A stretch of 64,000 nt of DNA from an uncultured Fulvivirga sp. (GCA_947500555.1 CANMSE010000004.1:310001-374000), one strand, 5' to 3'. Shown: positions 26,023 to 35,143, counted from the stretch's first letter. Translations and numbers: made by a program. The notes: generated from the letters alone by a model not told the origin.

Positions 26023-27813
26023 ATGAAATCGACATACATTATTTGTCTACTGTTTTTCTGTCTCTTGGGTAATGGCTTAGCTCAAGAGTATAGCCAAAGG
26101 TATAAACTGGTTAATCTCGGTAGAGACGTTAACACGGCTTACCATGAAGGTTCACCCGTAGTATCTGCCGATGGTAAGGTATTGTATTTTTTCGTTCATA
26201 ACCACCCGGATAACAGGTATGGTAAAGAAGGCAGTCAAGATATCTGGTATTCAGAAATGGGTGAAGATGGCAAATGGGGCAAAGCACAACATATGGGAGA
26301 TCCGCTCAATGACCATAAGGCGAATCAAGTTTTTACTGTGCTTCCTGATAATAAGACATTGTTTATAAGAGGAGGTTCTTCAAAAAATAAAGATGGATTT
26401 TCTTTCACTCATAAAGAGGGCTCCAGTTGGAGCAAGCCTGAAGACATTGATATTGAAGATTTCAAACAGATGCACAAAGGGAAGTTTTATGGAGCGACTG
26501 TATCTTCTGATCGCCAATATATGGTACTCTATTTCAGTGAAAAGGAGCATAGCACTTTCAGTGACTTGTATATAAGCAAGCATTTGGAAGGCGCTAAATG
26601 GGGTAAGCCGATAAAACTTGGACCAAAAATAAATACCAGTAGGGATGAGTTTGCACCTTTCTTAGCTCCTGATGATAAAACCATGTACTACTCAAGTAAT
26701 CGTAAAGACATGGGCGTAGGTGGTTCAGACATCTACAAAGTTGTTCGATTAGATAACAACTGGTTAAATTGGTCAGAGCCCGTAAATGTTGGTAGACCAT
26801 TAAATACCAGGGCTTTTGATGCTTACATGAGTGTGGATAATCACAATAATGTGTTTACCACACAATCGGGAAATACTATAGATGGTGGAAACCTTGACAT
26901 TTTCTGGCTTCAACTGAAAGATATTAATATCACCCTTAAGGGAATGGTGCTTGATCAAAAGACTGAATCTGGCATACCCGATGCTCACATGACTTTAGTT
27001 AGAAATACTGAAATAATCGATACACTAAAATCAACACAAGAGGCTACCTATTCTACTACATTTACTGAAGGCAATGCCGAATTTGTGGTTAATGCCTCTG
27101 CTGACGGCTATCACCCTGGGTTAGTGGAATTCTTTCTGAATGAAGTTACCCATGATACTACGATAATAAAGGATGTTTATTTGCAGCCATTTAAAAAGAA
27201 AGTCTACTTAAATGGCATAGTGTACAACCAAAAGACCAATGAGCCTATTACTGCCTCGCTCCAAATTGAAAATCTTGATGGTGCCTTGAATAAAAGACAA
27301 GAAACTAATGATGCTGGATTCTATGAAACAGAATTAAGAAACACAGGGAGATATCGCATAAGTGCAAAAGCAGAAGGCTTTCTTAATGCTTCCGATAGTA
27401 TTGATCACTTAAGTGAAGAACAAACCTCTTACGTTAAGGATATTTATTTACAGCCTATAGAGATAGGTACCACCGTAAGGCTTGAGAACATTTTCTTTGA
27501 CTTTGATAAAACTACCCTTAAGCAAGAGTCCTTTATAGAGCTTGATAAAGTCGTTGACTTTATGACTGAAAATGCTTCGCTTGAAATTGAGATTGCAGGT
27601 CATACTGACAGCAAAGGGGGAGATGATTATAACCTCAACCTTTCACAAGGTAGAGCACAGGCGGTTGTGGACTACATTATTTCTAAAGGAATAGATGAAT
27701 ATAGACTCATTGCTAAAGGATATGGTGAAACGGTTCCATTAGAAAGTAATGATACGGATGAAGGTCGTGCCTACAACAGACGCGTTGAATTCACGGTTCT
27801 AAAAATTGATTAA
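26023..27813 (+). CDS. OmpA-family protein with PD40-like propeller and Ig-like repeats
   Basis: Signal peptide ending GNGLAQ (about residue 20). Residues about 30-300 contain PD40/TolB-like propeller blades (FAPFLAPDDKTMYYSSNR, DIYKV). Two beta-sandwich regulatory-type repeats follow (about 305-400 and 400-485; LKGMVLDQKTESGIPDAHM and LNGIVYNQKTNEPITASL). The C-terminal OmpA domain (about 490-596) binds peptidoglycan: IFFDFDKTTLKQES, IEIAGHTDSKGGDDYNLNLSQGRAQAV and YNRRVEFTV. This architecture is common in Bacteroidetes and likely links the outer membrane to the wall. No partner gene of the PorE or type IX type is adjacent. 596 residues is typical. Confidence 0.93.
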   Translation: MKSTYIICLLFFCLLGNGLAQEYSQRYKLVNLGRDVNTAYHEGSPVVSADGKVLYFFVHNHPDNRYGKEGSQDIWYSEMGEDGKWGKAQHMGDPLNDHKANQVFTVLPDNKTLFIRGGSSKNKDGFSFTHKEGSSWSKPEDIDIEDFKQMHKGKFYGATVSSDRQYMVLYFSEKEHSTFSDLYISKHLEGAKWGKPIKLGPKINTSRDEFAPFLAPDDKTMYYSSNRKDMGVGGSDIYKVVRLDNNWLNWSEPVNVGRPLNTRAFDAYMSVDNHNNVFTTQSGNTIDGGNLDIFWLQLKDINITLKGMVLDQKTESGIPDAHMTLVRNTEIIDTLKSTQEATYSTTFTEGNAEFVVNASADGYHPGLVEFFLNEVTHDTTIIKDVYLQPFKKKVYLNGIVYNQKTNEPITASLQIENLDGALNKRQETNDAGFYETELRNTGRYRISAKAEGFLNASDSIDHLSEEQTSYVKDIYLQPIEIGTTVRLENIFFDFDKTTLKQESFIELDKVVDFMTENASLEIEIAGHTDSKGGDDYNLNLSQGRAQAVVDYIISKGIDEYRLIAKGYGETVPLESNDTDEGRAYNRRVEFTVLKID

Positions 27814-27863
27814 TATCAGTATTATTACTGATCATCTTAAAACGAATGTTTTTTATTCAGTAG

Positions 27864-27871
27864 TACCTTTG
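27864..27871 (+). promoter_or_regulatory. Bacteroidetes-type -7 element (TACCTTTG) for two small genes
   Basis: TACCTTTG ends five bases before ATG 27876. It makes the short 26-codon gene below the likely first gene of a leaderless transcript. Confidence 0.5.
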
Positions 27872-27875
27872 ACTT

Positions 27876-27956
27876 ATGAATAAAGTACTGAAGTTAGTTG
27901 GAGTATGTTTCTTATGTATTCTGATAGTTACTTTGGTTGCTTTATTATTTCACTAA
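27876..27956 (+). CDS. 26-residue single-helix membrane peptide
   Basis: Short gene MNKVLKLVGVCFLCILIVTL followed by VALLFH and a TAA stop at 27954-27956. A basic start (Lys3, Lys6) followed by about 19 hydrophobic residues is a typical single-pass small membrane protein. It begins five bases after a TACCTTTG -7 element. Twelve bases separate its stop from the DUF2892-like gene, so they would be co-transcribed. Too short for homology by eye; expression is unproven. The promoter position is the main reason to accept it. It could alternatively act as a leader peptide for the gene behind it. Confidence 0.5.
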   Translation: MNKVLKLVGVCFLCILIVTLVALLFH

Positions 27957-27968
27957 ATCAAATATGTT

Positions 27969-28172
27969 ATGACAGCGAATATGGGAACAGTTGACCGAAT
28001 AATCAGAGTACTTGTAGCTGTGGTTATTGGATATTTGTATTATGCTGGTGTTATCTCCGGGTTACTGGCTACAGTACTGCTTATATTATCAGTAATCTTT
28101 ATTTTAACGAGTGCAATTAGCTTTTGTCCGTTATATGCACCATTTAAGCTTTCTACTCGAAAAAAGGGTTAA
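27969..28172 (+). CDS. DUF2892-like small inner-membrane protein
   Basis: 67 residues. MTANMGTVDRIIRVLVAVVIG matches the N-terminal signature of the DUF2892/YgaP-like family (N-x-G-x-x-D-R-x-x-R), with two membrane helices (about 10-27 and 32-50) and the ending SFCPLYAPFKLSTRKKG, with the family's C-P-L-Y segment. In other bacteria these can accompany rhodanese or sulfur proteins, but here no such neighbour is present. Co-transcribed with the 26-residue peptide gene just upstream. The stop overlaps the convergent lipoprotein gene by four bases. The function is unknown. Confidence 0.85.
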   Translation: MTANMGTVDRIIRVLVAVVIGYLYYAGVISGLLATVLLILSVIFILTSAISFCPLYAPFKLSTRKKG

Positions 28173-28621
28173 TCATTGATAATAACATCATAAATCGAAT
28201 AGTTAGGCCTGATTCTTCTAGCCGCATCTCGATTAAAAAATGTTAATCTTCCTACAATAAAGGTGTTTGTACAACATCTGCTATCGCTGCTGAAGGAATA
28301 ACCCACATCTACAGTATCTATTAGAGCATTTGAGTAACTCATAATAAGCGTATCTGGACTCTCCAGTTCCAAACTCAATGGCGCAAGGTCTACCAGATAA
28401 AATGTATCTATTTCATCACCTTGTCGGATAGCTTCATATATATTACCTTCCAAATCTTGGATAGTCAACTGCGATAAATCAGTTAATATCTCTGTCCTTG
28501 CCGAATCAACTAATCGGAATCTCGCAGAAAGATCAGCTGAGCATTCTTCACATTTTTCGCAAGCACTGAAGCCTAAAGCCAATAAAAATAGAACAACAAA
28601 AGACAAATAGAACTTGGGCAT
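28169..28621 (-). CDS. Putative cysteine-rich lipoprotein
   Basis: Lipoprotein signal (MPKFYLSFVVLFLLALGFSAC) with the lipidated cysteine in SAC, then CEKCEEC, a Cys-rich start. Two more cysteines occur in SRCCTNTF (about residue 125). A beta-rich domain of about 110 residues has no recognised catalytic motif. Start is at ATG 28621; four codons further upstream the frame begins with GTG. Convergent with the DUF2892 gene (4-base overlap). The Cys clusters may form disulfides or bind metal; this is inference. No family recognised. Confidence 0.65.
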   Translation of the reverse strand: MPKFYLSFVVLFLLALGFSACEKCEECSADLSARFRLVDSARTEILTDLSQLTIQDLEGNIYEAIRQGDEIDTFYLVDLAPLSLELESPDTLIMSYSNALIDTVDVGYSFSSDSRCCTNTFIVGRLTFFNRDAARRIRPNYSIYDVIIND

Positions 28622-28735
28622 ATACAGATTCACGTGTTGTTCAATGTTTGAGCGAATTTAATGAAAGAAATTGGAATCTGCGAAACTTAGTGAAAGTCAA
28701 GTGATTGAATAGAAATAAGTTGGTAGATAGTTTGT

Positions 28736-29095
28736 TCAATTATCCCGTTTCACTAAAGCGTACCAGTCATTGTCAAGCTCAAGGTATCCGTATTCGTAAC
28801 AGAAGTAATAGGTGGCTCCTGCTTTGGTAGTATAGGTATTAGTGAAATAGTTGAAATCAAAGCCTAGCTCATTGAGCTTACTTTTTGGTGATTTACTTTT
28901 ACCATTTGGAGTAAGCTTCTCCAAGATCCTTCGGTTCTTTCTAAGAATGTTATTGATGTTACGGATGTAATTATTGGAATCGCTATTTAGTTTATTATTA
29001 TAAGAGTTACGGCACTGATCAGAACAAAATTTTTTGTCAAATCGGCCGTAAATTTTGATGCCACATTCTATGCAAACTTTTTCCTCAGCTGTCAT
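28736..29095 (-). CDS. Zinc-ribbon protein, unknown function
   Basis: 119 residues. The N-terminal CIECGIKIYGRFDKKFCSDQC has two Cys pairs (CxxC and CxxxC) and looks like a small zinc ribbon of the kind seen at the start of many Bacteroidetes proteins. A basic helical middle (NNYIRNINNILRKNRRILEKL) may contact nucleic acid. The C-terminal part is a beta-hairpin-like aromatic segment (YYFCYEYGYLELDNDWYALV). Start is 12 bases from the stop of the barrel gene upstream, so a two-gene unit is likely. Its function is unknown; nucleic-acid contact is a guess from charge. Confidence 0.7.
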   Translation of the reverse strand: MTAEEKVCIECGIKIYGRFDKKFCSDQCRNSYNNKLNSDSNNYIRNINNILRKNRRILEKLTPNGKSKSPKSKLNELGFDFNYFTNTYTTKAGATYYFCYEYGYLELDNDWYALVKRDN

Positions 29096-29107
29096 GACTA
29101 GAACTAC

Positions 29108-29881
29108 TTATTTGAATTTAGTTCTCCAGGAAATACCAGCGTCAACGAACCAGTCTGTTAATCCATCATTTTTTCCATAACCAACCGAGCAGTCCAACAA
29201 TAGATTATTATTGACCAAATAACCGAGTCCTGTATCCCAGCGGTTGGTCAAATTACCATTTGCAACCTCTCCATAATTTTCAACAAAACTACCTAGTCTA
29301 TCACTTAGTGGAAATGAAATATTTATCACATAAGAAGCTCTTGCATCGCCCTCATCATTCCATAAGACTGCCCAATTAGTTGTAAGTCCGAAAGTCTCTG
29401 ATAATTTTTGAGAGTGAATGAGCATTACTTTTGGAGTTATATCTTCAGATTGATAATCTTCATCAACCCAGGTCAATCTCGCGTCCGTTTGAAAGCCAAA
29501 AGATGGCTTATATCCTTCTCCACTTACAATATTATACCGTACACTAACGACCCATAGACTTAATCCATTCGTCTTACTACTACTGTTATCGGAGAATGCC
29601 ACTTCACTAGAGTTATAGGCAAATGCAGTTCTTAACTCGAAGTCTTCAAGCAGACCGTAACGGAAGATAGTGAAAAAGTCTTGAGAGTTTCCGTCAAAAT
29701 TTAAATCAGAATCATCAAAATCGGTATGAGTTAAACCAGATTGAACTTGAAAAACATATTTTCCAGTTGTAAAAGGGCCAACTGCTTGGCCTGGTCTGGC
29801 TGTCCTTATGGTCTCATTATATTGAGCAAACAGAGAATTAACCGATAATGTAAATAGAATAAATAATACATTTTTCTTCAT
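29108..29881 (-). CDS. Outer-membrane transporter-like protein (phenol MetA-type barrel)
   Basis: Signal peptide (MKKNVLFILFTLSVNSLFAQ) and then a 235-residue beta-barrel. The opening TIRTARPGQAVGPFTTGKYVFQVQSG is the typical start of the Phenol_MetA_deg transporter family, and the alternating strands continue to the terminal GISWRTKFK. Members are found throughout Bacteroidetes without a demonstrated substrate. The zinc-ribbon gene follows 12 bases later on the same strand. Divergent from galE, with 76 bases between starts. 257 residues is typical. Confidence 0.85.
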   Translation of the reverse strand: MKKNVLFILFTLSVNSLFAQYNETIRTARPGQAVGPFTTGKYVFQVQSGLTHTDFDDSDLNFDGNSQDFFTIFRYGLLEDFELRTAFAYNSSEVAFSDNSSSKTNGLSLWVVSVRYNIVSGEGYKPSFGFQTDARLTWVDEDYQSEDITPKVMLIHSQKLSETFGLTTNWAVLWNDEGDARASYVINISFPLSDRLGSFVENYGEVANGNLTNRWDTGLGYLVNNNLLLDCSVGYGKNDGLTDWFVDAGISWRTKFK

Positions 29882-29922
29882 TGTGGTAATTTAGTGAAAT
29901 AGTTATGAAATGAAAACCTTCA

Positions 29923-29930
29923 TACCTTTG
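29923..29930 (+). promoter_or_regulatory. Bacteroidetes-type -7 element (TACCTTTG) for galE
   Basis: TACCTTTG 27 bases before ATG 29958, leaving a short 5' leader of about 22 bases. Confidence 0.55.
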
Positions 29931-29957
29931 AGCTAAGCGTTCTGCTATAAAACATAT

Positions 29958-30956
29958 ATGAAAAAAATATTATTAACAGGTGGATTAGGATATATCGGTT
30001 CTCATGTGGCAGTCGAGTTGATAGATAAAGGTTTCGAGGTCATAATCTTGGATGATCTATCAAACTCAGAGTTGTTTGTATTAGACCGAATAAAGGAGAT
30101 AACAGGAAAAGACATAATTTTTGAAAAAGGTGATATTCGAGATTATGATTTTTTATATCATTTGTTATCAAGATATAATATTGAAGGAGTTATTCATTTT
30201 GCGGCCAAGAAGGCTGTAGGAGAGTCAGTACAAAAGCCGCTTTTATATTACGACATCAATGTATCTGGATTGATTTGTCTGTTGAAAGCCCTGGGAGATC
30301 ACTCAATTAAAAAGCTAATTTTCTCATCTTCTTGCACTGTGTATGGTAGCCCCGATAGTTTTCCGGTTACTGAACAAACTCCATTTGGAGATACTCCTTC
30401 ACCTTATGGTAAGACCAAACAAATGTGTGAGCAAATTTTAGAAGATGCCTCACTTATAGCAGACTACGATATTGTGTCGTTGAGATATTTTAATCCAGTT
30501 GGCGCCCATCCTACTGGAAAGATTGGAGAATTGCCAAAGGGAGTGCCTAATAATTTAGTGCCATTCATTACTCAAACTGCTGCAGGTTTAAGAGATGAGC
30601 TGTCTATTTTTGGTAGTGATTATAATACGCCAGACGGAACCGCGATTAGAGATTACATTCATGTAGTTGACCTTGCTCGGGCACATGTTCGAGCCTTAGA
30701 GGCAAACTTGGGAAAGTATGTGGCCTTAAATGTTGGTACAGGAAAAGGTCATTCAGTATTGGAGGTGGTGAAAACATTTCAGGAAGTTACCGGGGTAAAC
30801 TTGCCATTCAAAATTGTCGATAGACGAGAGGGTGATATTCCTGAAATATTCGGAGATACTAACTTTGCAAATCATAAAATAGGATGGAAAGCCGAGAAGG
30901 GACTAGCCGAAATGCTAAAAGATGCCTGGCGGTGGCAGAAAAGTTTGTTGAAATAA
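29958..30956 (+). CDS. galE: UDP-glucose 4-epimerase
   Basis: NAD-dependent interconversion of UDP-glucose and UDP-galactose, supplying sugar for polysaccharides. Short-chain dehydrogenase fold: GGLGYIGSH (NAD loop, residues 8-16), HFAAKKAVGESV, SSSCTVYG, and the catalytic Tyr/Lys in PYGKTKQMCE (Y-x-x-x-K). The C-terminal DYIHVVDLARAH and NVGTGKGHSVLEV are family hallmarks. 332 residues is normal. Preceded by its own -7 element and not in an obvious polysaccharide operon here, so it probably supplies a shared pool. The specificity for Glc/Gal versus the N-acetyl forms is not settled by the sequence. Confidence 0.96.
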   Translation: MKKILLTGGLGYIGSHVAVELIDKGFEVIILDDLSNSELFVLDRIKEITGKDIIFEKGDIRDYDFLYHLLSRYNIEGVIHFAAKKAVGESVQKPLLYYDINVSGLICLLKALGDHSIKKLIFSSSCTVYGSPDSFPVTEQTPFGDTPSPYGKTKQMCEQILEDASLIADYDIVSLRYFNPVGAHPTGKIGELPKGVPNNLVPFITQTAAGLRDELSIFGSDYNTPDGTAIRDYIHVVDLARAHVRALEANLGKYVALNVGTGKGHSVLEVVKTFQEVTGVNLPFKIVDRREGDIPEIFGDTNFANHKIGWKAEKGLAEMLKDAWRWQKSLLK

Positions 30957-31109
30957 GAGATGTGAATTTCTTTGTAAATACTGGTATACTACGAGTCTAC
31001 TCACATTCAAAAAAGGCCACTTTAATATAAAATGAGGCCATAAGAAGCCTAAATCACTTTAGTGACTTAAATACTTTCGTTTAGTCAATGCTAACTATCA
31101 TATTATCAT

Positions 31110-31670
31110 ATGACTAAGTTTTTAATATTGCTTGTGCTTTTCATCAGTTGTAATTCCTCACCTAAAAGTGAGGAAGAATCGCAAGTAGATATAACTAAGT
31201 TTTCATTTAAGCCAAGTGGCATAGAAGATGACATGGAACCGTTCTCTAGGCTAGTGGGTAATTGGGACTGTATTTCAGAAGATATGGTCGATTCAGTTTG
31301 GTATGAGAATAAGGCGTTGTGGCGTTGGGAATATACTTTGGGAGGTCATGCAATCTTGAATCATTGGTGGCAGGAAGATAACTCTGTCAACCCACCTTCC
31401 AAGGAATACTTTGCTAATGGTATTTTTATTAGAAATAGAGAAACCAATATATGGGAAGCTGTAGTTATGAATTCAAGACCGCACAGGCTTTCATCAAAGT
31501 TTAGAATTGATACCGAAAAAGAGACTATAAAAATGCACGATGGATCAGGAACCTGGCAAGTGGTGTTTTTTGATATCCATGAAAACTCGTTTAGATGGAA
31601 GTATGAGGTGTTAACTTCAAAAAATGAATGGATACCCATTTCAAGAATTCATGCGAAAAGGAACTTATAA
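31110..31670 (+). CDS. Putative lipoprotein, DUF1579-like
   Basis: Lipoprotein signal (MTKFLILLVLFISC, Cys 14) then about 170 residues. FSRLVGNWDCISEDM, LWRWEYTLGGHAI and GIFIRNRETNIWEAVVMNS resemble the beta-barrel of DUF1579-like proteins (WxC-start and repeated W/Y strands). The W-rich pattern is the reason for this family suggestion, with moderate certainty. It stands alone, 153 bases after galE and convergent with the LytTR gene. Function unknown. Confidence 0.65.
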   Translation: MTKFLILLVLFISCNSSPKSEEESQVDITKFSFKPSGIEDDMEPFSRLVGNWDCISEDMVDSVWYENKALWRWEYTLGGHAILNHWWQEDNSVNPPSKEYFANGIFIRNRETNIWEAVVMNSRPHRLSSKFRIDTEKETIKMHDGSGTWQVVFFDIHENSFRWKYEVLTSKNEWIPISRIHAKRNL

Positions 31671-31706
31671 GATGCTAAATGAGTATTTCTCTAATTTCAT
31701 CATCTC

Positions 31707-32471
31707 TCATTCATACTGAGCAATAATTCTTTTCAAGTTCTCTTTATATCCTCTGCTAAGCTTTACTTGAGAGCCATTCATTAGTTTTAGAATATATTCT
31801 CCATGAAAATATGATTCCAGGGACTCCACATGATTTATATTGACCATATAAGACTTGTGAACTCTAATAAAATTTGAAGGATCCAACACTTCTTCTAGTT
31901 GTTTTATGGATAAGTTTGTCAGTTCCGTTTTACGCTCTAGATGAACTTTTGAAAAGGCTCCCTGACTTTCGATCCAAAAAATAGAATCTACCTTGATTAA
32001 CGTGATAACACCTTTGTGCTTACTAGTTATCTTTTTTAGATATTTCGGTCGTTCTCTGAGTAATCTTAAAACATCTATTTTAGAAATGTCTAATCTTAAT
32101 TGCTTGTTTTCCCAAAGCTGAAAAACCTTATCTAGCATTTTGTGAAAGCGATCTTTATTAAGCGGTTTAAGAAGATAATCAATAGCATTCTCTTCAAAAG
32201 CTTTTATGGCATACTCCTCAAAAGCTGTTATAAATACTATAAAAGGAAGGTTCGGGTTCAATTTATTCGCCACGTCAATACCATTTAATTCTGGCATTTC
32301 TATGTCCAGAAATAAAAGATCGGGTTTGTTTTTGATCACTGCCTCTAACGTGCTTTTTCCATCAGCACACTCGACCTGAATCTCGAAGCGACTATCTTCG
32401 CTCAAATACTTGCTAATTGCTTCTCTGGCCAGAGGCTCATCATCAGCTATAATTACATTTAAAACTCCCAT
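31707..32471 (-). CDS. LytTR-family response regulator
   Basis: Receiver domain (1-120) with phospho-acceptor Asp56 in LLFLDIEMPELNG, acidic pair Asp10/Asp11, and Lys102 in LLKPLNKDRF. The C-terminal LytTR DNA-binding domain (about 150-252) has FWIESQGAFSKVHL, FIRVHKSYMVNINHVESLE and LKLSRGYK-like segments. The start lies nine bases downstream of the stop of the LytS-like kinase gene, so this is one two-gene operon and they are a cognate pair. Targets are unknown; such pairs often control envelope or cell-surface genes. Confidence 0.95.
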   Translation of the reverse strand: MGVLNVIIADDEPLAREAISKYLSEDSRFEIQVECADGKSTLEAVIKNKPDLLFLDIEMPELNGIDVANKLNPNLPFIVFITAFEEYAIKAFEENAIDYLLKPLNKDRFHKMLDKVFQLWENKQLRLDISKIDVLRLLRERPKYLKKITSKHKGVITLIKVDSIFWIESQGAFSKVHLERKTELTNLSIKQLEEVLDPSNFIRVHKSYMVNINHVESLESYFHGEYILKLMNGSQVKLSRGYKENLKRIIAQYE

Positions 32472-32480
32472 TTAAGAATG

Positions 32481-33605
32481 CTAATTTCGACTTATTGGAA
32501 GCTTGATGATTGATCTTACTCCCTTCCTTAAAGTATCATTTTTTATTTCGAAGAAGTGATTTTTGTCATATAGTTTTTCTAATCTCGTTTCGATGTTGGT
32601 AAGCCCAATTCCCTTTTTCAATATACCTTTTTCAGGTATTTGAGGTCCTTCGTTGAATAATTCTAGTTCAATGAAGCCATCATTTAGCCCAATTTTAAGT
32701 TCAATTATACTTGCTTCCTTACTTTTCGCTATTCCATACTTCATAGCATTTTCTATCAATGGTTGAAGTATTAAGTTGGGTACTTTGTAACCCAAGCATT
32801 TTGGATCAACATCTCTCTTCAACTTTAATCTATCCTTGAACCTTATTGATTCAATGTCCAGGTATAGATCAAAAAATTCAAGTTCTTTTGATAATAAAAC
32901 GAGCTGATGTTCCTCGAAATCCAGTGTTCTTCTCAGAAAATCACCCAATTTACTTGTGACATTTATCGATACCACATTTTCACCAATCAATGTCAACGAA
33001 GTAATCGTGTTTAATGTATTAAAAAGAAAATGAGGATTAAGTTGAAGCTTCAACGCTTGTAGCTGGGACTTAGTAAGCTGACTCCTAAGTTGATTATTTT
33101 TTAATTTCATCAAGGCGGTGTTGATCTGATGGTTTTTACGTGCAGAATAATTCCTTGAGATGACCACAGTCATTATTACCAAAACATAAATCAGAAAATC
33201 ATTAGTAGAACGCGATATGAAATAGGGTAAGTATTCACTAAATGATGTGTTTGTTAAATCAATGTACCCATGAATGGTAAACATATAAATCAAAGTGAGG
33301 TTGCTCAATAATATTAGCACCCCAATGCCAGTCAGAAAGTAAACCATCAGGGGTTTGAGCCAATTTGAAACCTCGAATGGATACTTGTTCACAATGAAAA
33401 TCAAAGTAGGAGTAATGCACATCCATAAAAACCAAATGGGAAGTTGATCAATAAAAATAGGCAACCAACTAACGTCTAATCCATTTTTAATACTTGTAAA
33501 ATAAATTTGATTGCTAATTATGATAGCGAGAAATATCCAAAATCCAAGGAGAATCAACCATTGCTTCAGCTTTAATTTTTGGTATATCGTTAAGAGACTT
33601 GCCAT
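32481..33605 (-). CDS. LytS/YehU-family sensor histidine kinase
   Basis: N-terminal four to five membrane helices (about 15-155), no separate periplasmic sensor domain, then a helical linker and the His_kinase domain: LKLQLNPHFLFNTLNTITSL with the phospho-acceptor His in NPHFLFN (about residue 190), and the ATP-binding N-box QPLIENAMKYGIAK plus G-box GIGLTNIETRLEKLY. Typical 374-residue member. Nine bases separate it from its response regulator. The signal sensed is unknown; the membrane region alone may sense it. Confidence 0.93.
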   Translation of the reverse strand: MASLLTIYQKLKLKQWLILLGFWIFLAIIISNQIYFTSIKNGLDVSWLPIFIDQLPIWFLWMCITPTLIFIVNKYPFEVSNWLKPLMVYFLTGIGVLILLSNLTLIYMFTIHGYIDLTNTSFSEYLPYFISRSTNDFLIYVLVIMTVVISRNYSARKNHQINTALMKLKNNQLRSQLTKSQLQALKLQLNPHFLFNTLNTITSLTLIGENVVSINVTSKLGDFLRRTLDFEEHQLVLLSKELEFFDLYLDIESIRFKDRLKLKRDVDPKCLGYKVPNLILQPLIENAMKYGIAKSKEASIIELKIGLNDGFIELELFNEGPQIPEKGILKKGIGLTNIETRLEKLYDKNHFFEIKNDTLRKGVRSIIKLPISRN

Positions 33606-33833
33606 ATGATAAACTTACGAAGGTGAGTCGATTAAAATATGTTATTCTTGTGATCGGGCTTAATCTGATAACAATAAGGACTATCTGATTACCAAGATGG
33701 AGCACTCCTTTTCATATGTACCAAAGTCCACCTACATTCTAAAATAGGCCCACTCAACTTTTCTTTCCAACACAATAAAGCAAATGGCGGTAAGAATGTA
33801 CAAAGTCTTTAAAAAACAAAAACGTATAAGTAA

Positions 33834-34391
33834 ATGAAACATTTCAATTTTTTATCGAAGTTATCCATCGTTTTGATATTGATAGTTTGCACGTCACAAA
33901 AGTTAAGGGCCCAAGCCATCACGCCTCAAGATTTAATCGATTCTTGGGATATTATGACTAAAATGGTAGTGCAATCTGCTAAAATTATGCCCGCTGAGCA
34001 TTTTTCTTTTACCCCTGGAGATCCAGTAAGAAGTTTTGCCAATCAACTCAATCATACAACAGCCTCCAACATTGGTTTTGGTAAGTCAGTAAATGCAGGG
34101 AAGCCAGATTTTGCTATGCCTGACAGAGCGAATCCTCCTCAAAGTAAAGATGAGGTCGTTGATGTTCTTGAAAAATCATTCAGTTATTTCAGGGGAGGAC
34201 TTGAAAAGCTAAGTCAGAATGATTTAGCCCAAAAAGTGCAATGGGGCCATCCCAGTAACCCTAAACAAATAACCAGGCTCAAGGCTGTCTTGATTGTTAT
34301 GAGTCACTTACAAAGGGAGCACGGAAAGTCAATGATGTATTTGAGAGCAAAAGGTTTAAAACCCGCTCCTGCTGGAAGCTGGAAATTTTAG
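33834..34391 (+). CDS. DinB-like four-helix protein, exported
   Basis: Signal peptide (about residues 1-26, ending LRAQ), then a DinB/YfiT-like four-helix bundle. Metal-ligand-like histidines are in NQLNHTTASN (about residue 77) and MSHLQREHGK (about residue 156, the H-x3-H helix). DinB-like proteins include thiol-transferases and uncharacterised enzymes. Six bases separate its stop from the next gene, so they likely share a transcript. Exported DinB-like proteins are known in Bacteroidetes, but the role is unknown. Confidence 0.8.
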   Translation: MKHFNFLSKLSIVLILIVCTSQKLRAQAITPQDLIDSWDIMTKMVVQSAKIMPAEHFSFTPGDPVRSFANQLNHTTASNIGFGKSVNAGKPDFAMPDRANPPQSKDEVVDVLEKSFSYFRGGLEKLSQNDLAQKVQWGHPSNPKQITRLKAVLIVMSHLQREHGKSMMYLRAKGLKPAPAGSWKF

Positions 34392-34397
34392 AGCGAT

Positions 34398-35120
34398 ATG
34401 AGTATGAAGAATATATTTTGTCTATTATTTATTATTTCGCTTTATGGTTGTTCAGATGCACAACCTCCTACAAAGCCATTGTACCAAGCGATTTTACCGG
34501 GGGACCCTGCTCTATTTACAAAGCGAGTTTCTCCTCATAAGGTAAAGTATAAAAAATCTGGTGGTAGTATGACTTATGTTATGAAGGAGGTGAGTAAGTA
34601 CGGTAAAGATACTTATGAGCTGGCTATCTATTTTAATAAGGATGAATCTGGAATTCCAGACTTGATATATATAGATAAAAATACACTTGGTTATGCAGGA
34701 AGAAGGCTCGAAATGAAAGATTATATTATTGATGTAAAATTTGAAAATAACCGATTCTTGGGAAAACTAGAACCGACAGCTGGGTCAGATTATAATGAAG
34801 TGAAGTATGACAAAGAGTATTTACACAATGCCTTTGAGCCTGCGGTGATTAATTACTTTATTACTTCCTTGCCATTAGAAAAAGGGTATAAGGCTTCTAT
34901 ACCGGTATTTGATCTCAATAAAGGCTCTCAGATGTTTTGGTCCAATATTGAAGTTTTAGGAAAAGAAATTGTAAAGGTCAACGGTAAAAAGTATGATACG
35001 TGGAAAGTTAAATCCTCTGGCATTAAGGAAAAAACTATTTGGGTATCAACAGAAGTTCCTTATGCTATTAAAATGAAGACTAAAGGCAGTTTTGGAACCT
35101 GGGAATTAGAGATTGAGTAG
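34398..35120 (+). CDS. Putative lipoprotein, DUF3108-like
   Basis: Lipoprotein-like N-terminus (MKNIFCLLFIISLYGC) then a 215-residue all-beta domain. The distribution of conserved W/Y and the ending IKEKTIWVSTEVPYAIKMKTKG is similar to DUF3108, whose members have a jelly-roll-like fold; this is moderate. Two ATGs are possible (34398 and 34404); the second gives the tighter signal. Co-transcribed with the DinB-like gene. A strong terminator is 24 bases past the stop. Function unknown. Confidence 0.65.
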   Translation: MSMKNIFCLLFIISLYGCSDAQPPTKPLYQAILPGDPALFTKRVSPHKVKYKKSGGSMTYVMKEVSKYGKDTYELAIYFNKDESGIPDLIYIDKNTLGYAGRRLEMKDYIIDVKFENNRFLGKLEPTAGSDYNEVKYDKEYLHNAFEPAVINYFITSLPLEKGYKASIPVFDLNKGSQMFWSNIEVLGKEIVKVNGKKYDTWKVKSSGIKEKTIWVSTEVPYAIKMKTKGSFGTWELEIE

Positions 35121-35143
35121 TGATGGTTTATGTTTGATTGAAG

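Noticed and set aside
27815..27832. Hairpin ATCAGTA-TTAT-TACTGAT after the OmpA gene as a terminator.
   Set aside because: Weak AT-rich stem with no T-run; not counted as a terminator.
30957..31109. Short inverted stretch AAATCACTTTAGTGACTT after galE.
   Set aside because: Imperfect and without a T-run; nothing further in the gap.
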